Positions 1 through 8,792 are shown, counted from the first letter of the stretch. The stretch is 23,622 nucleotides of DNA from Bacillota bacterium (GCA_017474705.1 JAFVHC010000038.1:1-23622); one strand, 5' to 3'. Translations and numbers: made by a program. The notes: a model not told the origin generated them from the sequence alone.

Positions 1-186
1 CTGCCCGCTGTCCATGATGAGCACGGATCTGGTTTTACGCCCATAGGAAGCATCGACCAACAGCCCTTTTTCACGAGCTTCCTGGATTTTACGACGGATC
101 GGCGCGGAATCCGCGTTGAGGATGGCAATGAGCCGATCCACATGGATGACGCTGCCGAAACCGATGCTGACTAAGTTCCCCTGCAT
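1..186 (-). CDS. remA: RemA / DUF370 family regulator, 3' part cut by window edge
   Basis: The 62 visible codons start at an ATG (184-186 on the complement) and read MQGNLVSIGFGSVIHVDRL..., then SAPIRRKIQEAREKGLLVDASYGRKTRSVLIMDSG. This is the characteristic core of the RemA/DUF370 family, usually about 85-90 residues, so roughly the last 25 are outside the window. In Bacillus subtilis RemA is a DNA-binding activator of extracellular matrix operons; in Clostridia the gene is conserved next to yicC and usually precedes gmk. Here it follows yicC by 10 bp on the same strand, with a purine stretch (AAAGGGATC) just before the ATG, so it is probably cotranscribed. The family call is secure. A matrix role in this organism is inference only. 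Confidence 0.9.
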   Translation of the reverse strand, partial: MQGNLVSIGFGSVIHVDRLIAILNADSAPIRRKIQEAREKGLLVDASYGRKTRSVLIMDSGQ

Positions 187-196
187 ATCGATCCCT

Positions 197-1072
197 TTAT
201 TCTATGTTCTGGATCTGTTCACGGATCTTCTCGATCTCGTTCTTCATATCCAGCGCCGTACGTGAGATCCCGAGCGCATTGGCCTTGGAGGCGATGGTAT
301 TGGTCTCACGATTGAGCTCCTGGGTAAGGAAATCCAGTTTGCGGCCGACAGGCTCGTCCAGTTCTACCGTCTGACGGAACTGAGCGAAGTGGCTGCTGAG
401 ACGGGTCAGCTCTTCATCGATGGCACATTTATCAGCGAAGACCGTGACTTCCGCTTCCAGGCGTCCGGGCTCCAGCGTTCCTTTGGCGATGAGTTCGTCC
501 ATGCGGGCATGCAGCCGCTCCTTATAAGCCTCTACCACCAGCGGTGCCTGCTCCAACAGAAGCGCATGGCAGCTTTCCAGCGCGCTGATCTTGTCCAGAA
601 GATCGGATCTCAGATGGCCGCCTTCCTTGACGCGCATGGCGTTCAGATGGTCGAGCGCCTGATCTATGGCTTCTTCGAGGATCGGCAACAGGGTCTCGGT
701 GTCCTCTTTGTTCTCTTCCTGCGTGAGGACGTCCGGGAAACGAAGGATGTCGCCTGCGCACAGCGTATCCCGCAGATCCAGGCGGGCCGCTGCCTCCCGC
801 AGCGTTTGGACGTAGCTCTCCAGCAGCGGTTCGTTGATCGTGACGGTGCCCTGTTTATCGGAATGATCCACGAACGAGATGAAGACGTCGGTCTTGCCGC
901 GGACGATCGTTTCCTTAAGACGGTTGCGCACATTCGCTTCCAGCGCGCCAAGCTGACGGCTGAGCCGGATGGATGGTTCAAAATACCTGTGATTGACGGT
1001 TTTGATCTCTACAGTGAAGTGATATCCGTCCCGTTCTGCTTCACCTCGGCCGAAGCCGGTCATGCTTTTCAT
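197..1072 (-). CDS. yicC: YicC/YloC family endoribonuclease
   Basis: The 291-residue product begins MKSMTGFGRGE, the family's invariant N-terminus, and ends with the DUF1732-type block KLDFLTQELNRETNTIASKA. That is full length (family about 290). YicC proteins are metal-dependent endoribonucleases involved in RNA turnover. An in-frame GTG lies two codons upstream (1076-1078), but it sits inside the ribosome binding site GAGGTG, which is 3 nt before the ATG at 1072. The ATG is therefore the better start. The gene is transcribed from its own promoter at 1108-1136 and is followed 10 bp later by remA, the usual clostridial order. Nothing unusual is visible. Confidence 0.93.
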   Translation of the reverse strand: MKSMTGFGRGEAERDGYHFTVEIKTVNHRYFEPSIRLSRQLGALEANVRNRLKETIVRGKTDVFISFVDHSDKQGTVTINEPLLESYVQTLREAAARLDLRDTLCAGDILRFPDVLTQEENKEDTETLLPILEEAIDQALDHLNAMRVKEGGHLRSDLLDKISALESCHALLLEQAPLVVEAYKERLHARMDELIAKGTLEPGRLEAEVTVFADKCAIDEELTRLSSHFAQFRQTVELDEPVGRKLDFLTQELNRETNTIASKANALGISRTALDMKNEIEKIREQIQNIE

Positions 1073-1107
1073 AGACACCTCGGAAAAATAGTATTCTCAA
1101 TCTATAT

Positions 1108-1136
1108 ATTATAGTCAATCCGCGGCCAAAAGGCAA
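1108..1136 (-). promoter_or_regulatory. Sigma-A type promoter for yicC-remA
   Basis: Read on the minus strand, TTGCCT (1131-1136) is followed by a 17-bp spacer and a perfect TATAAT (1108-1113). The predicted start near 1101 gives a leader of about 29 nt to the yicC ATG, with GAGGTG in it. A second, weaker pair (TTGACT 1113-1118, AATACT 1090-1095, also 17 bp apart) overlaps it but would leave only about 11 nt of leader. Confidence 0.65.
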
Positions 1137-1142
1137 GGGTTT

Positions 1143-1171
1143 TTGACAGAAGGATATACGTATGTTAGAAT
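1143..1171 (+). promoter_or_regulatory. Strong sigma-A type promoter for rqcH
   Basis: A perfect -35 TTGACA (1143-1148), a 17-bp spacer and TAGAAT (1166-1171) lie 41 bp before the rqcH ATG. It stands back to back with the yicC promoter, with only 6 bp between the two -35 boxes, so the two genes share a compact divergent control region. Confidence 0.8.
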
Positions 1172-1211
1172 AAAAACGTCGAATACAGTATCCATTTGAA
1201 TGAGGTGTACC

Positions 1212-2966
1212 ATGGCTTTTGACGGCATCACGATCTTTGCCGTCTGCCGGGAGCTGGGCGAAGCGCTCCAGGGCGGACGGATCGATAAAATATACCAGCC
1301 CGATGATCACGAGATCATCCTGCAGATGCGGCGCGCGAAGGACGGCGGCGGTTCGGAAACGAAGCGTCTGCTGCTGACGACGCTGGCCAACAGTCCGCGT
1401 CTGCATCTGACGGACCGGCGTCCGGAAAATCCGCTGCAGCCGCCCATGTTCTGCATGCTGCTGCGCAAGCATCTGTCCGGCGCCAGACTGCAGTCCATAG
1501 AACAGTATCATGCAGACCGAATCGTAGAACTGACTTTCGAAGCGTTGGACGAACTGGGGGATCCAGTCAAAAAGCGCCTGATCCTGGAGATCATGGGCAA
1601 ACACAGCAACCTGTTCCTGGTCGATGAGAGCGACACGATCCTGGATGCCCTGCATCACGTCGGCGTGACCATGAGTTCCGTGCGTCAGGTGCTGCCGGGC
1701 CTGCCCTACGAATTGCCCGTACACAGCGACAAGTGGGATCCGTTCGAGATCCGGGATGTGGGTCTGTTCCGCACGGTCGTTTCCGCGCCGCAGGAGCCCT
1801 TGTATAAATCCTTGTACCTGTCCATGAATGGATTCAGTCCCTTCCTTGCCCGGGAGATCCTGGCCCGCGCCGATGTCGACGAGGATACGTTGTATCCGCA
1901 TCTTACACCGGAAGCGGAAGCCCGTCTGTTCGCAGCTTTCCATGATCTTTTGGAGGATGTGACTCAAGGCCGGCTGACATATACCATTTATCGCGAAGGC
2001 CCGCGCATGGTGGAATTCTCGATCGTACCATCCGTGCTCATGCATGGCGCGGAAGCGGATCGATATGACACCCTTTCTGAGTTGCTGGACGTTTTCTATC
2101 AGCAGAAGGATACCTCACAGAAGATCCGCCAGAAAGCGCAGGATCTGTCCAAGCTGATCTCCAACAACCTGGACCGCGCCAGGCGCAAAGCCCGTCTGCA
2201 GGAAAAGCAGCTGGCCGATACCCAGGGGCGTGAGGTCTACCGCGTGCAAGGTGAACTCATCACGGCCAACATCTATCAGCTGAAGAAAGGCATGAAGAGC
2301 TGCAGTCTGCCCAATTTCTACGAGGAAGATCAGCCTCTCATGGACATCCGTCTGGATGAGAACCTGACCCCGGCGCAGAACGCGCAGAAGCTCTTCGACC
2401 GCTACAACAAACTGAAGCGCACGGAAGCCGCCCTGCAGGTGCAGCTGAAACAGACCTATGAAGAGATCCAGTATCTGGAAAGCATCGAAAGCGCTATGGC
2501 TCTTTCCGACCAGGAGCGCGACCTCGAGAACCTGCGTCAGGAACTGCACGAGACCGGCTACATCCGGCGCGTAAAAAAGGCGCAGCGAAATCTCGCTGCG
2601 TCCAGGCCATTGGAATTTATGACCTCCGAGGGGGTCAAGGTGTGGATCGGGAAGAACAACATCCAGAACGACCAGCTCACATTCCGAACGGCACAGCCGA
2701 ACGATCTGTGGCTGCATGTCAAGGACGTCCCCGGATCCCATACGATCCTGTTCCTCTCCGGCCTCTCCGAGGGAAAGGATTATACCGACAAGAGCATTCT
2801 GGAGGCGGCTCAGCTGGCCGCCGCCCACTCCAAGGCCTCGGCAGGAAGCCAGGTCCCGGTGGATTATACCATGCGCCGCTACGTTAAAAAACCCTCCGGC
2901 GCCCGTCCCGGCTATGTGATCTACACGCACCAGAAGACGCTGTATGTCACACCTGCCAGCTTGTGA
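1212..2966 (+). CDS. rqcH: RqcH (Rqc2/NEMF homologue, NFACT protein)
   Basis: The 584-residue protein has the NFACT-N fold at the start (MAFDGITIFAVCRELGEAL...), a central coiled-coil region (about 290-440) and a C-terminal NFACT-R/DUF814 domain (about 460-560, with NDLWLHVKDVPGSHTILF). RqcH binds the obstructed 50S subunit carrying peptidyl-tRNA and adds C-terminal alanine tails that mark stalled nascent chains for degradation; older annotations call it fibronectin-binding protein FbpA. The conserved Asp-Arg pair needed for tailing is present at residues 102-103 (HADRIVEL). The ATG at 1212 is preferred over one at 1200 because GAGGTG lies 4 nt before it; the upstream ATG overlaps that ribosome binding site. 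The gene is monocistronic and its last 20 bp overlap the convergent FAD-protein gene. Confidence 0.95.
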   Translation: MAFDGITIFAVCRELGEALQGGRIDKIYQPDDHEIILQMRRAKDGGGSETKRLLLTTLANSPRLHLTDRRPENPLQPPMFCMLLRKHLSGARLQSIEQYHADRIVELTFEALDELGDPVKKRLILEIMGKHSNLFLVDESDTILDALHHVGVTMSSVRQVLPGLPYELPVHSDKWDPFEIRDVGLFRTVVSAPQEPLYKSLYLSMNGFSPFLAREILARADVDEDTLYPHLTPEAEARLFAAFHDLLEDVTQGRLTYTIYREGPRMVEFSIVPSVLMHGAEADRYDTLSELLDVFYQQKDTSQKIRQKAQDLSKLISNNLDRARRKARLQEKQLADTQGREVYRVQGELITANIYQLKKGMKSCSLPNFYEEDQPLMDIRLDENLTPAQNAQKLFDRYNKLKRTEAALQVQLKQTYEEIQYLESIESAMALSDQERDLENLRQELHETGYIRRVKKAQRNLAASRPLEFMTSEGVKVWIGKNNIQNDQLTFRTAQPNDLWLHVKDVPGSHTILFLSGLSEGKDYTDKSILEAAQLAAAHSKASAGSQVPVDYTMRRYVKKPSGARPGYVIYTHQKTLYVTPASL

Positions 2967-4578
2967 GATAGGCGCGCGCGGCTTTGATCCCGTCGATCGC
3001 GGCAGACATGATGCCGCCGGCATACCCGGCACCTTCTCCCACCGGATACAGCCCCTTCAGGCTGCTCATCAAGGTTTCCGGATCCCGGAGGATGCGTACC
3101 GGTGAAGAGGTGCGGGATTCTATGCCCGTCAGCAACGCATCCGGATGATCGAAGCCATGGATGCTCTGATCAAAAGCCTTCAGCCCTTCGTCCAACGCCC
3201 GCCCCATGAAATCCGGAAGGATCTCCCAGAGATCCGCAGGGGTGACACCAGCCGTATAGGTCGGTTCGACCGCGCCGAAAGAGCTGCTGGCTCTTCGCAA
3301 ATGAAAATCTTCGACCCGCTGGACCGGTGCCTTATAGGCGCCGCCGCCCAGCAGAAACGCACGACGTTCCAGGTCCTGCTGCATACGCACGCCGGCCAGA
3401 ACGTCGTTTTCTTTTTGCGCGAACGACAGATAGTCTTCTGGCGTCACAGTGACGATCAACGCACTGTTGGCGTTCTTTCCATCACGTGCATAGCGGCTCA
3501 TCCCGTTGGTGACCAGCCGCCCTTCTTCCGAGGCCGAAGCCACGACGGTGCCGCCGGGGCACATGCAGAAACTGTAGACCCCGCGTCCATTTGAGGCGGT
3601 ATGCGTCACTTTATAGTCGGCCGCACCCACGATCTCTCGTAAGCGATCCGCGTCCCCATGGTAGCGCGCCTGATCGATCCAGGACTGCAGATGTTCCACA
3701 CGTACGCCCATGGCGAAGGCTTTTGCCGCCATGGCCACGCCGTTCTGCTCCAGCATGGCGAACGTATCCCTGGCACTGTGGCCGATACAAAGGAAGAGCG
3801 CATCTGTCTCCATGGACTCTTGCTTTCCTTCGCAGCTGACCGTGGCCTGGATCAGACCGCTCCCGGTCATCGTTAAACCATCCAGTCGTGTGCGGAACCG
3901 CACCGTGCCGCCAAGTGAACGGATCTCCTCCCGGATGTGACGGACCATGGGCTGCAGGCGGTCGGTCCCGATATGGGGCTTTGCTTCATACAGGATCTCT
4001 TCCGGCGCCCCGGCCTTGACCATCTCCGTCAGCACCAGCCGTCCCAGCTGTTCTTTATCTTTGATGAGTGTATTGAGTTTGCCGTCGGAAAAAGTGCCGG
4101 CGCCGCCCTCTCCGAACTGGACGTTGGAATCCGGATCCAGTTTCTTGGACGTCCAGAACTTCTCGACCTGCTGCGAACGCTCTTCCACCGGATCGCCCCG
4201 TTCGATGACCAAAGGCTTCAGGCCGGCGCGGGCCAGCATCAACGCGCAGAACAGGCCGGCAGGGCCAAGTCCGACTACCATGGGCGTCGGACGGTCCGTC
4301 AAACGCTGCCCCAGATACGGCGGCTGAAACATCGGGACTTCCTGTTTTCTATGGACACCCTGCGGCAGTTTCTTCCGTTTCAGGTACTTTACTTCATCCT
4401 CGATCTCCACGTCCAGCACCAGCACGAACTGCGGTTCATGCCCGCGCCGGGCATCCAAAGATCTGCGCACCATGCTCCAGGAGCGGATCTGCTCAGGCTC
4501 GGTCTTCAGGAAACGTGCGATCGCTTCTGCCGTCGGCTGCTGTCCGACGGGGGTTTTATACTGATCTATACGTATCAT
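2947..4578 (-). CDS. COG2509-type FAD-dependent oxidoreductase
   Basis: The 543-residue protein has a short N-terminal domain (1-95) and then an FAD-binding Rossmann motif GLGPAG (103-108) with the ribose-binding acidic residue in VIERG. The block NVQFGEGGAGTFSDGKLNT follows at 152-170, and a C-terminal FAD contact motif VGEGAGYAGG lies at 513-522. This layout is typical of the COG2509 uncharacterised FAD-dependent dehydrogenases common in Clostridia; the substrate is unknown to me. It is the last gene of a four-gene operon: its ATG sits 1 nt after the stop of the Gfo/Idh gene (TGA-T-ATG), so it is probably translated by coupling. Its 3' end overlaps the convergent rqcH by 20 bp. Confidence 0.88.
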   Translation of the reverse strand: MIRIDQYKTPVGQQPTAEAIARFLKTEPEQIRSWSMVRRSLDARRGHEPQFVLVLDVEIEDEVKYLKRKKLPQGVHRKQEVPMFQPPYLGQRLTDRPTPMVVGLGPAGLFCALMLARAGLKPLVIERGDPVEERSQQVEKFWTSKKLDPDSNVQFGEGGAGTFSDGKLNTLIKDKEQLGRLVLTEMVKAGAPEEILYEAKPHIGTDRLQPMVRHIREEIRSLGGTVRFRTRLDGLTMTGSGLIQATVSCEGKQESMETDALFLCIGHSARDTFAMLEQNGVAMAAKAFAMGVRVEHLQSWIDQARYHGDADRLREIVGAADYKVTHTASNGRGVYSFCMCPGGTVVASASEEGRLVTNGMSRYARDGKNANSALIVTVTPEDYLSFAQKENDVLAGVRMQQDLERRAFLLGGGAYKAPVQRVEDFHLRRASSSFGAVEPTYTAGVTPADLWEILPDFMGRALDEGLKAFDQSIHGFDHPDALLTGIESRTSSPVRILRDPETLMSSLKGLYPVGEGAGYAGGIMSAAIDGIKAARAYLTSWQV

Positions 4579-4579
4579 A

Positions 4580-5551
4580 TCACGGCTCCGGGAACACGAT
4601 GCCGGCTTCCTGCCGGATCTGTTCCATAGTCTCAGCCACCGCCAGCATCAGATCCCGTTCTTCCTGCGGCTGCACGCTTTTTCCGGTCGCGCGCTCGAAA
4701 AACGCACACGCCTCCCCGGCCATACGGTCGGTCCGATCTGCTTCTCCGAAAAGGAGCTGCTCTTCTTTTTGGCACAGATGGATGCCGGTATACTGAGAAA
4801 TACTGTCGATGCGCAGAGCGCCGTTCTCGCCGATCAGCTCCGTGCCGGCATATCCTTGCGCCACTTTGGAATAGGCCATGGTCACGATTTTATCCGGATA
4901 TGTGAAAACAGCGCTTCCGGTATGATCTGCACCTGTCCGTAAAAAAGCGGCAGATGCCTTGACCTGTTCCGGACGGCCGAACCAGTCCAGGATGGGATAG
5001 ACGCAGTAGACACCCAGGTCCATCAGTCCTCCGGTGGCAAACCGCGGATCGAAGATATTGGGCGTTTCCCCGCGCAGATAGGCCGGATATTTGGAACTGT
5101 ACTGAGCGAAGGAAACATGGGCTGTTCGGATCGGACCGATCTTTTCGATCATTTCCTTGATCAGCCGGCGCTGCGGAAGATAGAGCATCATCAGCGCTTC
5201 CATATAAACAAGGCCTTTCTCCGCCGCCAGCGTCTGGAGATCCTGCATCTCCTCCGCCGTTACGACGGCCGGCTTCTCGCAGATCACATGCTTACCATGT
5301 TCCAGGAGCAGGTGGCTTTGGGTATAGTGCAGGCGGTTGGGACTGGCAATATAAACGCCGTCGATATCGCTTTCCGCCATTGCTTCCGGTGTGGTATAAC
5401 AAGCCAGCGGACGCCCGACGCGATCCGCAAACGCCAGGCCGCTCTCCTCCGTGCGTGAGCAGACCGCAGCAAGCTCCATGCCCGGTACCGTGTCCGCGCT
5501 GCGAACGAAACTTTCGGTGATCCAACCGGTTCCGATGACTCCGTATTTCAT
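4580..5551 (-). CDS. Gfo/Idh/MocA family NAD(P)-dependent oxidoreductase
   Basis: The 323-residue protein opens with a Rossmann dinucleotide motif (GVIGTGWIT, residues 4-12). It carries the family's EKP signature at 92-94 (HVICEKPAVVT), whose lysine is catalytic in characterised members. The C-terminal alpha/beta domain includes FATGGLMDLGVYCVYPI. Family members oxidise or reduce sugars, cyclitols, biliverdin or dihydrodiols; the sequence does not let me pick a substrate. The start ATG overlaps the stop of yycJ by 4 bp (ATGA), and its own stop is 1 nt from the next ATG, so it sits in the middle of a coupled operon. Confidence 0.9.
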   Translation of the reverse strand: MKYGVIGTGWITESFVRSADTVPGMELAAVCSRTEESGLAFADRVGRPLACYTTPEAMAESDIDGVYIASPNRLHYTQSHLLLEHGKHVICEKPAVVTAEEMQDLQTLAAEKGLVYMEALMMLYLPQRRLIKEMIEKIGPIRTAHVSFAQYSSKYPAYLRGETPNIFDPRFATGGLMDLGVYCVYPILDWFGRPEQVKASAAFLRTGADHTGSAVFTYPDKIVTMAYSKVAQGYAGTELIGENGALRIDSISQYTGIHLCQKEEQLLFGEADRTDRMAGEACAFFERATGKSVQPQEERDLMLAVAETMEQIRQEAGIVFPEP

Positions 5552-6339
5552 AAGGTCACGACCTCCGTTCTTGCTCCTCTGTGCGTCAATCTTAAGTCCA
5601 TGCTCTCCGGCGGGATCGCCTCTGCGATGATCCCGCGCACGGTATCGTAGGCCAGTTCCGGCGTATTGTTCTCCTGGCTTAAGTGGCCCAGATACACGAT
5701 CAGATCCGGATTGACCTTAAGGATCGACTTGAGGATCTGCCCGCAGTCCAGGTTGGATAAGTGTCCTACGTTGCTGTGGATACGTTTCTTCAATTGCGGC
5801 GGATAGGGACCTGTCATCAGCATACGCACGTCATAATTGCTCTCCAGGACCGCCAGATCCGACGTTTTCAGGAAGCGGATCATTTCATCCGAGACCATAC
5901 CGGTGTCCGTCATGATCGTGACGCGCTTCTCTCCGTCCGTCAGGCTGAAGCCCAGCGGGTCTGCCGCATCATGGAACGGGGCGAAGGGTTCGATCGTCAC
6001 ATCCTCCGCGAAATACCGGCGGCCTGCCTGCACGGGATATAATAACTCCGGCGGGATCGCACCCGTCGAAGACATGGAGACCAGCGCCTGCAGCGTACGC
6101 TCCGAAGCCAGGATCGGTACCCGGTATCGTCTGGCCCATACACCGACGCCCTGCACATGGTCACTATGCTCGTGGGTGATCAGCACTGCACGGATCTCCG
6201 CCGGATCCGCACCGATCTCCCGCAGGGCCATCTCGACCCGTTTGGTCGTGATGCCGATATCGACCAATACCCCGGTCCGCCCGCAGCGGATGTAGTAACA
6301 GTTGCCGTTGCTTCCGCTGGCCAAAGAACAAAATTGCAT
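5548..6339 (-). CDS. yycJ: YycJ/WalJ-type metallo-beta-lactamase fold hydrolase
   Basis: The 263-residue protein begins MQFCSLASGSNGNCYYI, the hallmark N-terminus of YycJ proteins. It carries the metal-binding HxHxDH motif at 56-61 (THEHSDH), then TDTG, SNYD and GHLS metal or active-site segments. The family has been described as a 5'-3' nuclease-like MBL enzyme linked to DNA repair and replication-division coordination in Firmicutes; in B. subtilis it sits in the walRK operon, which is not the case here. An upstream in-frame GTG (6346-6348) abuts the GGAG ribosome binding site, so the ATG at 6339, 8 nt after GGAG, is preferred. It lies 1 nt after the helicase stop and overlaps the next gene by 4 bp. 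Confidence 0.88.
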   Translation of the reverse strand: MQFCSLASGSNGNCYYIRCGRTGVLVDIGITTKRVEMALREIGADPAEIRAVLITHEHSDHVQGVGVWARRYRVPILASERTLQALVSMSSTGAIPPELLYPVQAGRRYFAEDVTIEPFAPFHDAADPLGFSLTDGEKRVTIMTDTGMVSDEMIRFLKTSDLAVLESNYDVRMLMTGPYPPQLKKRIHSNVGHLSNLDCGQILKSILKVNPDLIVYLGHLSQENNTPELAYDTVRGIIAEAIPPESMDLRLTHRGARTEVVTL

Positions 6340-6340
6340 A

Positions 6341-8707
6341 TCATTCACTCCAGAATCGTTTGATCACATCTGCCATCGTCGTTTCATCGACCCGGCGGAT
6401 CGGGAACCAGTCCTCGGGCAGAAGCTTTTGGTATGAGGGGCTGCGATAGCGCTCGTCGATCAACAGGATCAGTCCTTTATCTTCTTCCGTCCGGATGACG
6501 CGGCCGGCCGCCTGCAGGACCTTGCCCATACCGGGATAACTGTAGGCGTATGCGAACCCTTCGCCCAGGCGTTCGTCCATCTGCGCGCGGATCTGATCCC
6601 GCTCGAACCCGATCTGCGGCAGGCCCACCGTAACGATGACCGCCCCGATCAACCGGTCGCCGACAAGATCTACACTTTCGGAGAATACACCGCCCAGGAC
6701 AGCGAAGACCAGGCGCAAGGCTCCGTCATCCTGCATCTGTTGGAGAACGGCTCTGCGTGCTTCATCATTCATACCGGTCTCCTGCTCGATCACCTGATCT
6801 TCCGGATAGTCCGCCCGGTATTGCTCCACTACCTTGCGCATATAGGCAAAGGACGGAAAGAAAATAAAATAGCTGCCTTCACGCACATGGACCGCCTCAT
6901 GGATGCGGCGTGCCACCTGAGAGACGTTCGCGTGCCGGTACTGATACGTCAGCTGGATGCTGTCATCGATCATGATCAGCCGTCTGGACGGATCGAAAGG
7001 CGACGGAAGTCCTGCCATGAGATCCTCCTCGGCCGCCCCAAGGAATTCTTTATAGTACGGCGCCGGCATCAGTGTCGCGGAAAAAAAGATCACACTGCCG
7101 AGGATCTGGTAGACCTGAGATAGGACGCCCGCCGGGTGATAGCAAAACAGCTTGATGGACGTCGACTTGTTCGTCTGATCCACATAGGTGATGTAATGCT
7201 CATCCATTTGTTCCGCCACGCGAATGAAGCTCAGCGAAGCAAAGTAAACGTCCAGCCAGTCATCCGGTGCATTGCCATGCCAGTTCTGCAGGACCAGCTC
7301 CATGCTCTCATTGAAGCGTCTGAGCGCCAGGATCAGGTCGTCCGGCGGACCGGAGATGGTACTGTACCGGCTCTCCTCCGGGCATTCTTTTTTGATCCGC
7401 AGGAAGATCTTGTTGACCCGATCGCAGGCTTTCATGGCTGCCGCCGAACCCACCATCGGCCGTTCTTTCAGCGCTTTTTTCAGCTTCAGGAACGCCTCTT
7501 TTTCCAGAGTCTCGCTGTACATATCGCGGGCACGGTCCACAAGGTTATGCGCCTCGTCGACCAGGACCGTATAGTTCGTACGGCGCTCGGAAAAGAAGCG
7601 TTTCAGCGAAGCACTGGGATCGAACACGTAATTGTAATCACAAATGACCACGTCGGCCCAGGTCGAAAGATCCAGTGACAGTTCGAAGGGACAGACCTGA
7701 TACTGTTCCGCCCAGACGCGGATCTGATCGGACGTAAGCCGATCCTCCCTGGAAAGGATCTCCAGCGCCGCCCGGTTCACACGGTCGAAATGGCCGCGTG
7801 CCATGGGGCAGTCCGCCGGATGACAGCTGCGCTTCTCCAAAGGGCACATGGAATCCTTGGACGAGATCTCGATGACCTTGATGCGCGCGCCGTTTTCCTG
7901 CAGTCTGGCCGCCGCGTCCATGGCCGCGAGCCCGGTCGTATGTTTTGCGGTGATATAGAAGATCTTGTCCGTCAGACCCGCTTCCATCGCTTTGATGGCG
8001 GGAAAGAGTGCAGAAATGGTCTTGCCGATGCCGGTCGGTGCCTGCAGGAAGGCCTTGACGCCATCACGGATCGCATTGAACACGTAGGCGGCCATCGCAC
8101 GCTGCCCCGGCCGGTACACAGGAAACGGAAATGCAACTTCCGACAGAGAACGATCGCGCAGCTGCTCCCACTCGTTCTGGCGCAGGACCCACACGAAATA
8201 CAGATCCGTCAGCCGCTGGAAAATGGCTTCCAGCTCAGCCAGCGAAAAAACGTGATACAGGAACCGCACGCTTTCCGTTTCTGCATGGATATACGTCAGG
8301 CGGACTTCCACACGAGGCAGATCCTCTTGCAGCGCGTACATGTAGGCATAGCAGGAGGCCTGCGCCCAATGCAGCGGATGGGTCTCCTCCGTGATCTCGT
8401 CCAGTTCCTCTGTTACGGATTTGATCTCGTCGATGACGACGATCGGCTCCCCATCTTCTGTCGTACGGGTGAAGATCCCATCCGCCCGGCCTTCCACGGT
8501 CAGCCGCACCTGCTCCTTCTGGACTTCGGTGGAAAGATAGACCTCTTTGCGGTAGTCCGAATCTTTCATGGCCTGGCGCTGCAGCTTCTGATGCAGTCTC
8601 GTCCCTTCCTGAGCGCGCCGGACGCTGGAGAATCCACCATCGATATCTCCGCTGCGCAGCACGAATTCGACCATCTGACGGACCGAAACGATATGTTCAG
8701 CCGACAC
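6341..8707 (-). CDS. XPD/DinG-like Fe-S DNA helicase with N-terminal RecB/Cas4-type nuclease domain
   Basis: The 788-residue product combines two activities. Residues about 1-190 hold a complete PD-(D/E)XK nuclease set: His39, Asp76 (GRADG), Glu94-x-Lys96 (DEIKS) and Gln116-x3-Tyr120. The SF2 helicase follows, with Walker A APTGIGKT (223-230), four cysteines placed like an XPD/DinG iron-sulfur cluster (288, 295, 300, 339), DEAH (384-387) and late motifs including SESVDLVGD and QAAGRVIRTEED. It is expected to unwind DNA 5'-3' and possibly cut it, in repair. The start is GTG at 8707, because a perfect AAGGAGGT lies 6 nt upstream; an ATG at 8758 would lie upstream of that site and add 17 unconserved residues. 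It is the first gene of a four-gene operon. The physiological role is not known to me. Confidence 0.9.
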   Translation of the reverse strand: MSAEHIVSVRQMVEFVLRSGDIDGGFSSVRRAQEGTRLHQKLQRQAMKDSDYRKEVYLSTEVQKEQVRLTVEGRADGIFTRTTEDGEPIVVIDEIKSVTEELDEITEETHPLHWAQASCYAYMYALQEDLPRVEVRLTYIHAETESVRFLYHVFSLAELEAIFQRLTDLYFVWVLRQNEWEQLRDRSLSEVAFPFPVYRPGQRAMAAYVFNAIRDGVKAFLQAPTGIGKTISALFPAIKAMEAGLTDKIFYITAKHTTGLAAMDAAARLQENGARIKVIEISSKDSMCPLEKRSCHPADCPMARGHFDRVNRAALEILSREDRLTSDQIRVWAEQYQVCPFELSLDLSTWADVVICDYNYVFDPSASLKRFFSERRTNYTVLVDEAHNLVDRARDMYSETLEKEAFLKLKKALKERPMVGSAAAMKACDRVNKIFLRIKKECPEESRYSTISGPPDDLILALRRFNESMELVLQNWHGNAPDDWLDVYFASLSFIRVAEQMDEHYITYVDQTNKSTSIKLFCYHPAGVLSQVYQILGSVIFFSATLMPAPYYKEFLGAAEEDLMAGLPSPFDPSRRLIMIDDSIQLTYQYRHANVSQVARRIHEAVHVREGSYFIFFPSFAYMRKVVEQYRADYPEDQVIEQETGMNDEARRAVLQQMQDDGALRLVFAVLGGVFSESVDLVGDRLIGAVIVTVGLPQIGFERDQIRAQMDERLGEGFAYAYSYPGMGKVLQAAGRVIRTEEDKGLILLIDERYRSPSYQKLLPEDWFPIRRVDETTMADVIKRFWSE

Positions 8708-8713
8708 GCTCAC

Positions 8714-8721
8714 ACCTCCTT
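8714..8721 (-). promoter_or_regulatory. Ribosome binding site that fixes the helicase start
   Basis: The minus strand reads AAGGAGGT here, fully complementary to the 16S 3' end, with 6 nt to the GTG at 8707. This excludes the upstream ATG at 8758 as the main start and the GTG at 8713, which would have no spacing. Confidence 0.85.
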
Positions 8722-8762
8722 CGCCTTTACAGAACTTTTCATCGCGCGATATGCGCATAGAA

Positions 8763-8792
8763 ACCCGGATCTGAAGGTCTTCAGGTCCGGGT
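8763..8792 (-). terminator. Hairpin after the dehydrogenase gene, probable weak terminator
   Basis: Two 14-nt arms (ACCCGGACCTGAAG and CTTCAGATCCGGGT on the minus strand) with one internal mismatch surround a 2-nt centre. The hairpin lies 23 bp after the dehydrogenase stop. On the minus strand it is followed only by TTTC, so termination may be partial and allow read-through into the helicase operon, for which I see no convincing promoter of its own. Confidence 0.5.

Noticed and set aside
1041..2045. A 334-codon minus-strand frame opposite rqcH
   Set aside because: rqcH has a strong promoter, ribosome binding site and conserved motifs on the plus strand; the antisense product has no family resemblance.
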